DNA of 8,353 nucleotides from assembly GCA_945860375.1 (NCBI GenBank), contig CAMAQR010000097.1, positions 1-8,353 on the forward strand, in the 5' to 3' direction. The stretch comes from Pseudorhodobacter antarcticus (GTDB lineage: Bacteria; Pseudomonadota; Alphaproteobacteria; Rhodobacterales; Rhodobacteraceae). The notes beneath the pieces are model-generated. The model was not told where the DNA came from and made no database searches. It saw nothing but the letters and a program-made list of their open reading frames with translations. Position 1 is the first letter of the stretch; each line of letters starts with the position of its first letter. The position numbers and the translations under genes were made by a program. This document shows positions 6,911-8,353 of the stretch, piece after piece.

Positions 6911-8353
6911 GCCAAAGCCTTGATGTTTACCTTGAATCCGAGCCTAAGCCAGTCGGCACCCTCAGCGGTGACGACTTTGGCACGCTCCGTTTTCGCTATT
7001 CCGTCGATGCTGAAGTCCCGATCTCGATCAGCATGCCGCTGCAAGACGCGCCTTATGGCGATGTGGCGGCACGGGTCTTCTTCGACAATCTGTTGCAAGA
7101 GAATGATCAGCTTGACGGCGTGATGCAACGCCACGCCATTGCGAGAAGCGATGTCGCCGGGCTGTTGTATCATCTGGGCAGGGACTGTGCGGGTGCGATC
7201 TCCTGTGTGCCGAGGGGATCGGGGCCGGGCAAGATCCCCGGCGATTTGACCTGTGATTACGATGTGCTGAGCAACAACGATATGATCGCACTCATGCAAG
7301 CGCTGGCTGCGCGCAGGCCGCTGCCCATGGGCTTGCCAGACCCGTCACCAGTCGCCGGAGTGCAGAGCAAGATCGCGCTGACACGCCTGCCTGACGGCCG
7401 GTTCGGTCTGCCTAAGCAGGGGAGCCTGGCGCCCACCACTCATCTGCTCAAGGTGCCGCGTCCGAGCGAGGACGGGTTGGTTGATCACGAACATGCATTG
7501 ATGGCGCTTGCAGGGCGGGTGTTGCGGTCGCCGGTCGCCCAGACGGAGATCTTCGAGTTGGGCGGCCAGCGCGGTCTACTGGTGACCCGCTTTGACCGAG
7601 TTGTGCAGGATACCGAAGTGCGTCGCTTGCACCAAGAAGACTTCTGCCAGGCACTCGGCCTGCCTGCGTCGCTCAAGTATGAGCGCAGTTCCAACAACCC
7701 CACACGCAGCTTCTCAGCCGGGCGGGTGGGCGCATTGATGCCGCTGCTGGGCGTGCCTGCACTGGACCGCAATGCTTTCCGGGCGATGACACTGCTGAAC
7801 CTTGCCTTGGGTAACACTGACAACCATGCCAAAAACCATGCCCTACTCTACCGCGACGGCATCCCACGCCTTGCACCACTCTACGACGTGGTGCCAGTTC
7901 TGGTTGACCCGAGCGTCACCCACGACTTTGCCTTTTCTCTGGGTCAGGCCACCAACATGGATGCCTTGACTCTTGGCGACATGCACTTGTTCGACGAAGC
8001 CATCGGCATCCCCGGCCGCGGCAGCCGTGCTTTTGAGCGGCGGTCGCATGACTTCGCACAGGAGGTATTAAGCGCCATCGCCGCCGAGATCGAGAGCCTC
8101 CAAGGCCCATGTCTGAAGATCCTTGGTGATATGATTGCTCATCAACTGAACCTGCTGAATAATGTTTACGCGCTCGACCTGGCGATCCCGCAGCGGGATG
8201 CTTTCCTCATTATGCCGATGTCCGGATTATGCCGACGTAGGGCTATAAGTTGTTGTTTCTGGTGGGGCTCTCTGTGGTGGTGTCGGCATAATCAGAGGGC
8301 TTCGAGGAAGGCGAGGAGTTTGTCGGTTGGCCTGAATCGGCCGGGTTTTGTCG
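6907..8353 (+). CDS. hipA: HipA-family serine/threonine kinase toxin, open at the window edge
   Basis: In E. coli, HipA phosphorylates glutamyl-tRNA synthetase, causing growth arrest and persistence; this homologue should act similarly. The ATG at 6907 overlaps the antitoxin stop. The N-terminal subdomain (about 1-110) begins MSQSLDVYLESEPKPVGTLS. The kinase core has PVAGVQSKIAL (148-158), HLLKVP with K182 (E. coli K181), VTRFDR (226-231), QEDFCQALGLPASLKYE (243-259), the catalytic GNTDNHAKN with D305 (E. coli D309) and LYDVVP with D327 (E. coli D332). The residue aligned with E. coli S150, the autophosphorylated serine before VAG, is proline 148, with serine one place earlier. No stop codon occurs in the 482 visible codons. 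E. coli HipA has 440 residues, and from about residue 432 onward the sequence no longer looks like HipA and overlaps a repeat cluster. The original 3' end has probably been replaced by an inserted element. Confidence 0.9.
   Translation, partial: MSQSLDVYLESEPKPVGTLSGDDFGTLRFRYSVDAEVPISISMPLQDAPYGDVAARVFFDNLLQENDQLDGVMQRHAIARSDVAGLLYHLGRDCAGAISCVPRGSGPGKIPGDLTCDYDVLSNNDMIALMQALAARRPLPMGLPDPSPVAGVQSKIALTRLPDGRFGLPKQGSLAPTTHLLKVPRPSEDGLVDHEHALMALAGRVLRSPVAQTEIFELGGQRGLLVTRFDRVVQDTEVRRLHQEDFCQALGLPASLKYERSSNNPTRSFSAGRVGALMPLLGVPALDRNAFRAMTLLNLALGNTDNHAKNHALLYRDGIPRLAPLYDVVPVLVDPSVTHDFAFSLGQATNMDALTLGDMHLFDEAIGIPGRGSRAFERRSHDFAQEVLSAIAAEIESLQGPCLKILGDMIAHQLNLLNNVYALDLAIPQRDAFLIMPMSGLCRRRAISCCFWWGSLWWCRHNQRASRKARSLSVGLNRPGFV
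8209..8293. repeat. ATTATGCCGA repeat cluster, likely end of a mobile element
   Basis: ATTATGCCGA occurs directly repeated at 8209-8218 and 8226-8235. The 12-mer GATTATGCCGAC (8225-8236) is perfectly inverted at 8282-8293 (GTCGGCATAATC), with 45 bases between the arms. The cluster lies where HipA similarity ends and covers the stop codon of the opposing gene. Together this suggests recombinase or transposase binding sites at an element terminus. A rho-independent terminator is less likely, as the loop is long and no T-run follows. Confidence 0.55.
8292..8353 (-). CDS. C-terminal end of an opposing gene, possibly a recombinase/transposase (partial)
   Basis: On the minus strand, entering from the right edge, the frame gives TKPGRFRPTDKLLAFLEAL followed by TGA at 8294-8292. 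Codon choice is GC-rich at third positions and the stop lies inside the inverted repeat, as is common for genes at the edge of mobile elements. The short tail recalls C-termini of site-specific recombinases or transposases from alphaproteobacterial elements, but 19 residues are too few to identify a family. The 3' end of hipA overlaps this gene in antisense. Confidence 0.45.
   Translation of the reverse strand, partial: TKPGRFRPTDKLLAFLEAL

Noticed and set aside
6607..7299. Minus-strand frame of 230 codons opposite hipB and hipA
   Set aside because: It is fully antisense to two well-supported genes and shows no recognisable domain.

Overview
The window looks like an accessory, rearrangement-rich stretch of an alphaproteobacterial genome or large plasmid, most likely from a Rhodobacterales (Roseobacter-type) bacterium. 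This rests on the high GC content, the GC-rich third codon positions and the flavour of the proteins. No rRNA, tRNA or housekeeping gene is present to fix the taxonomy.

Layout. (1) 1-496: one end of an IS21-family insertion sequence on the minus strand. It carries the N-terminal part of a frameshifted istA transposase gene plus the terminal repeat region. (2) About 498-1079: a C-terminal remnant of a type ISP-like restriction-modification/helicase enzyme on the plus strand, broken at both ends. (3) 618-5716, minus strand: a two-gene operon of a YhaO/SbcD-like metallophosphoesterase (putative DNA exonuclease) followed by a YhaN/SbcC-like coiled-coil AAA ATPase, with an ATGA overlap. The ATPase has lost its natural C-terminus near 1070-1085. 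Its reading frame continues for about 149 codons through the antisense of the restriction remnant. (4) 5829-6477: a decayed C-terminal half of an MFS transporter, with an in-frame stop and a frameshift. (5) 6571-8353: a hipBA-type toxin-antitoxin operon with a pair of direct repeats upstream, a small HTH antitoxin and a HipA-family kinase overlapping by ATGA. The hipA frame never stops in the window: near 8200 it runs into what looks like the end of another mobile element. (6) 8209-8353: an inverted/direct repeat cluster built on ATTATGCCGA, and the last 19 codons of an opposing gene that may encode a recombinase or transposase.

How it works together. The nuclease/ATPase pair would form an SbcCD-like complex that processes DNA ends. 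hipBA would be a self-regulated persistence or addiction module. A degraded restriction enzyme, a toxin-antitoxin module, a nuclease pair and at least two mobile elements close together look like an eroding defence or genomic-island region. The most informative signals are the rearrangement junctions, the hybrid tail of the ATPase, the HipA lacking a serine at the usual autophosphorylation position, and the ATTATGCCGA repeat end. I see no clearly new, intact multi-gene system.
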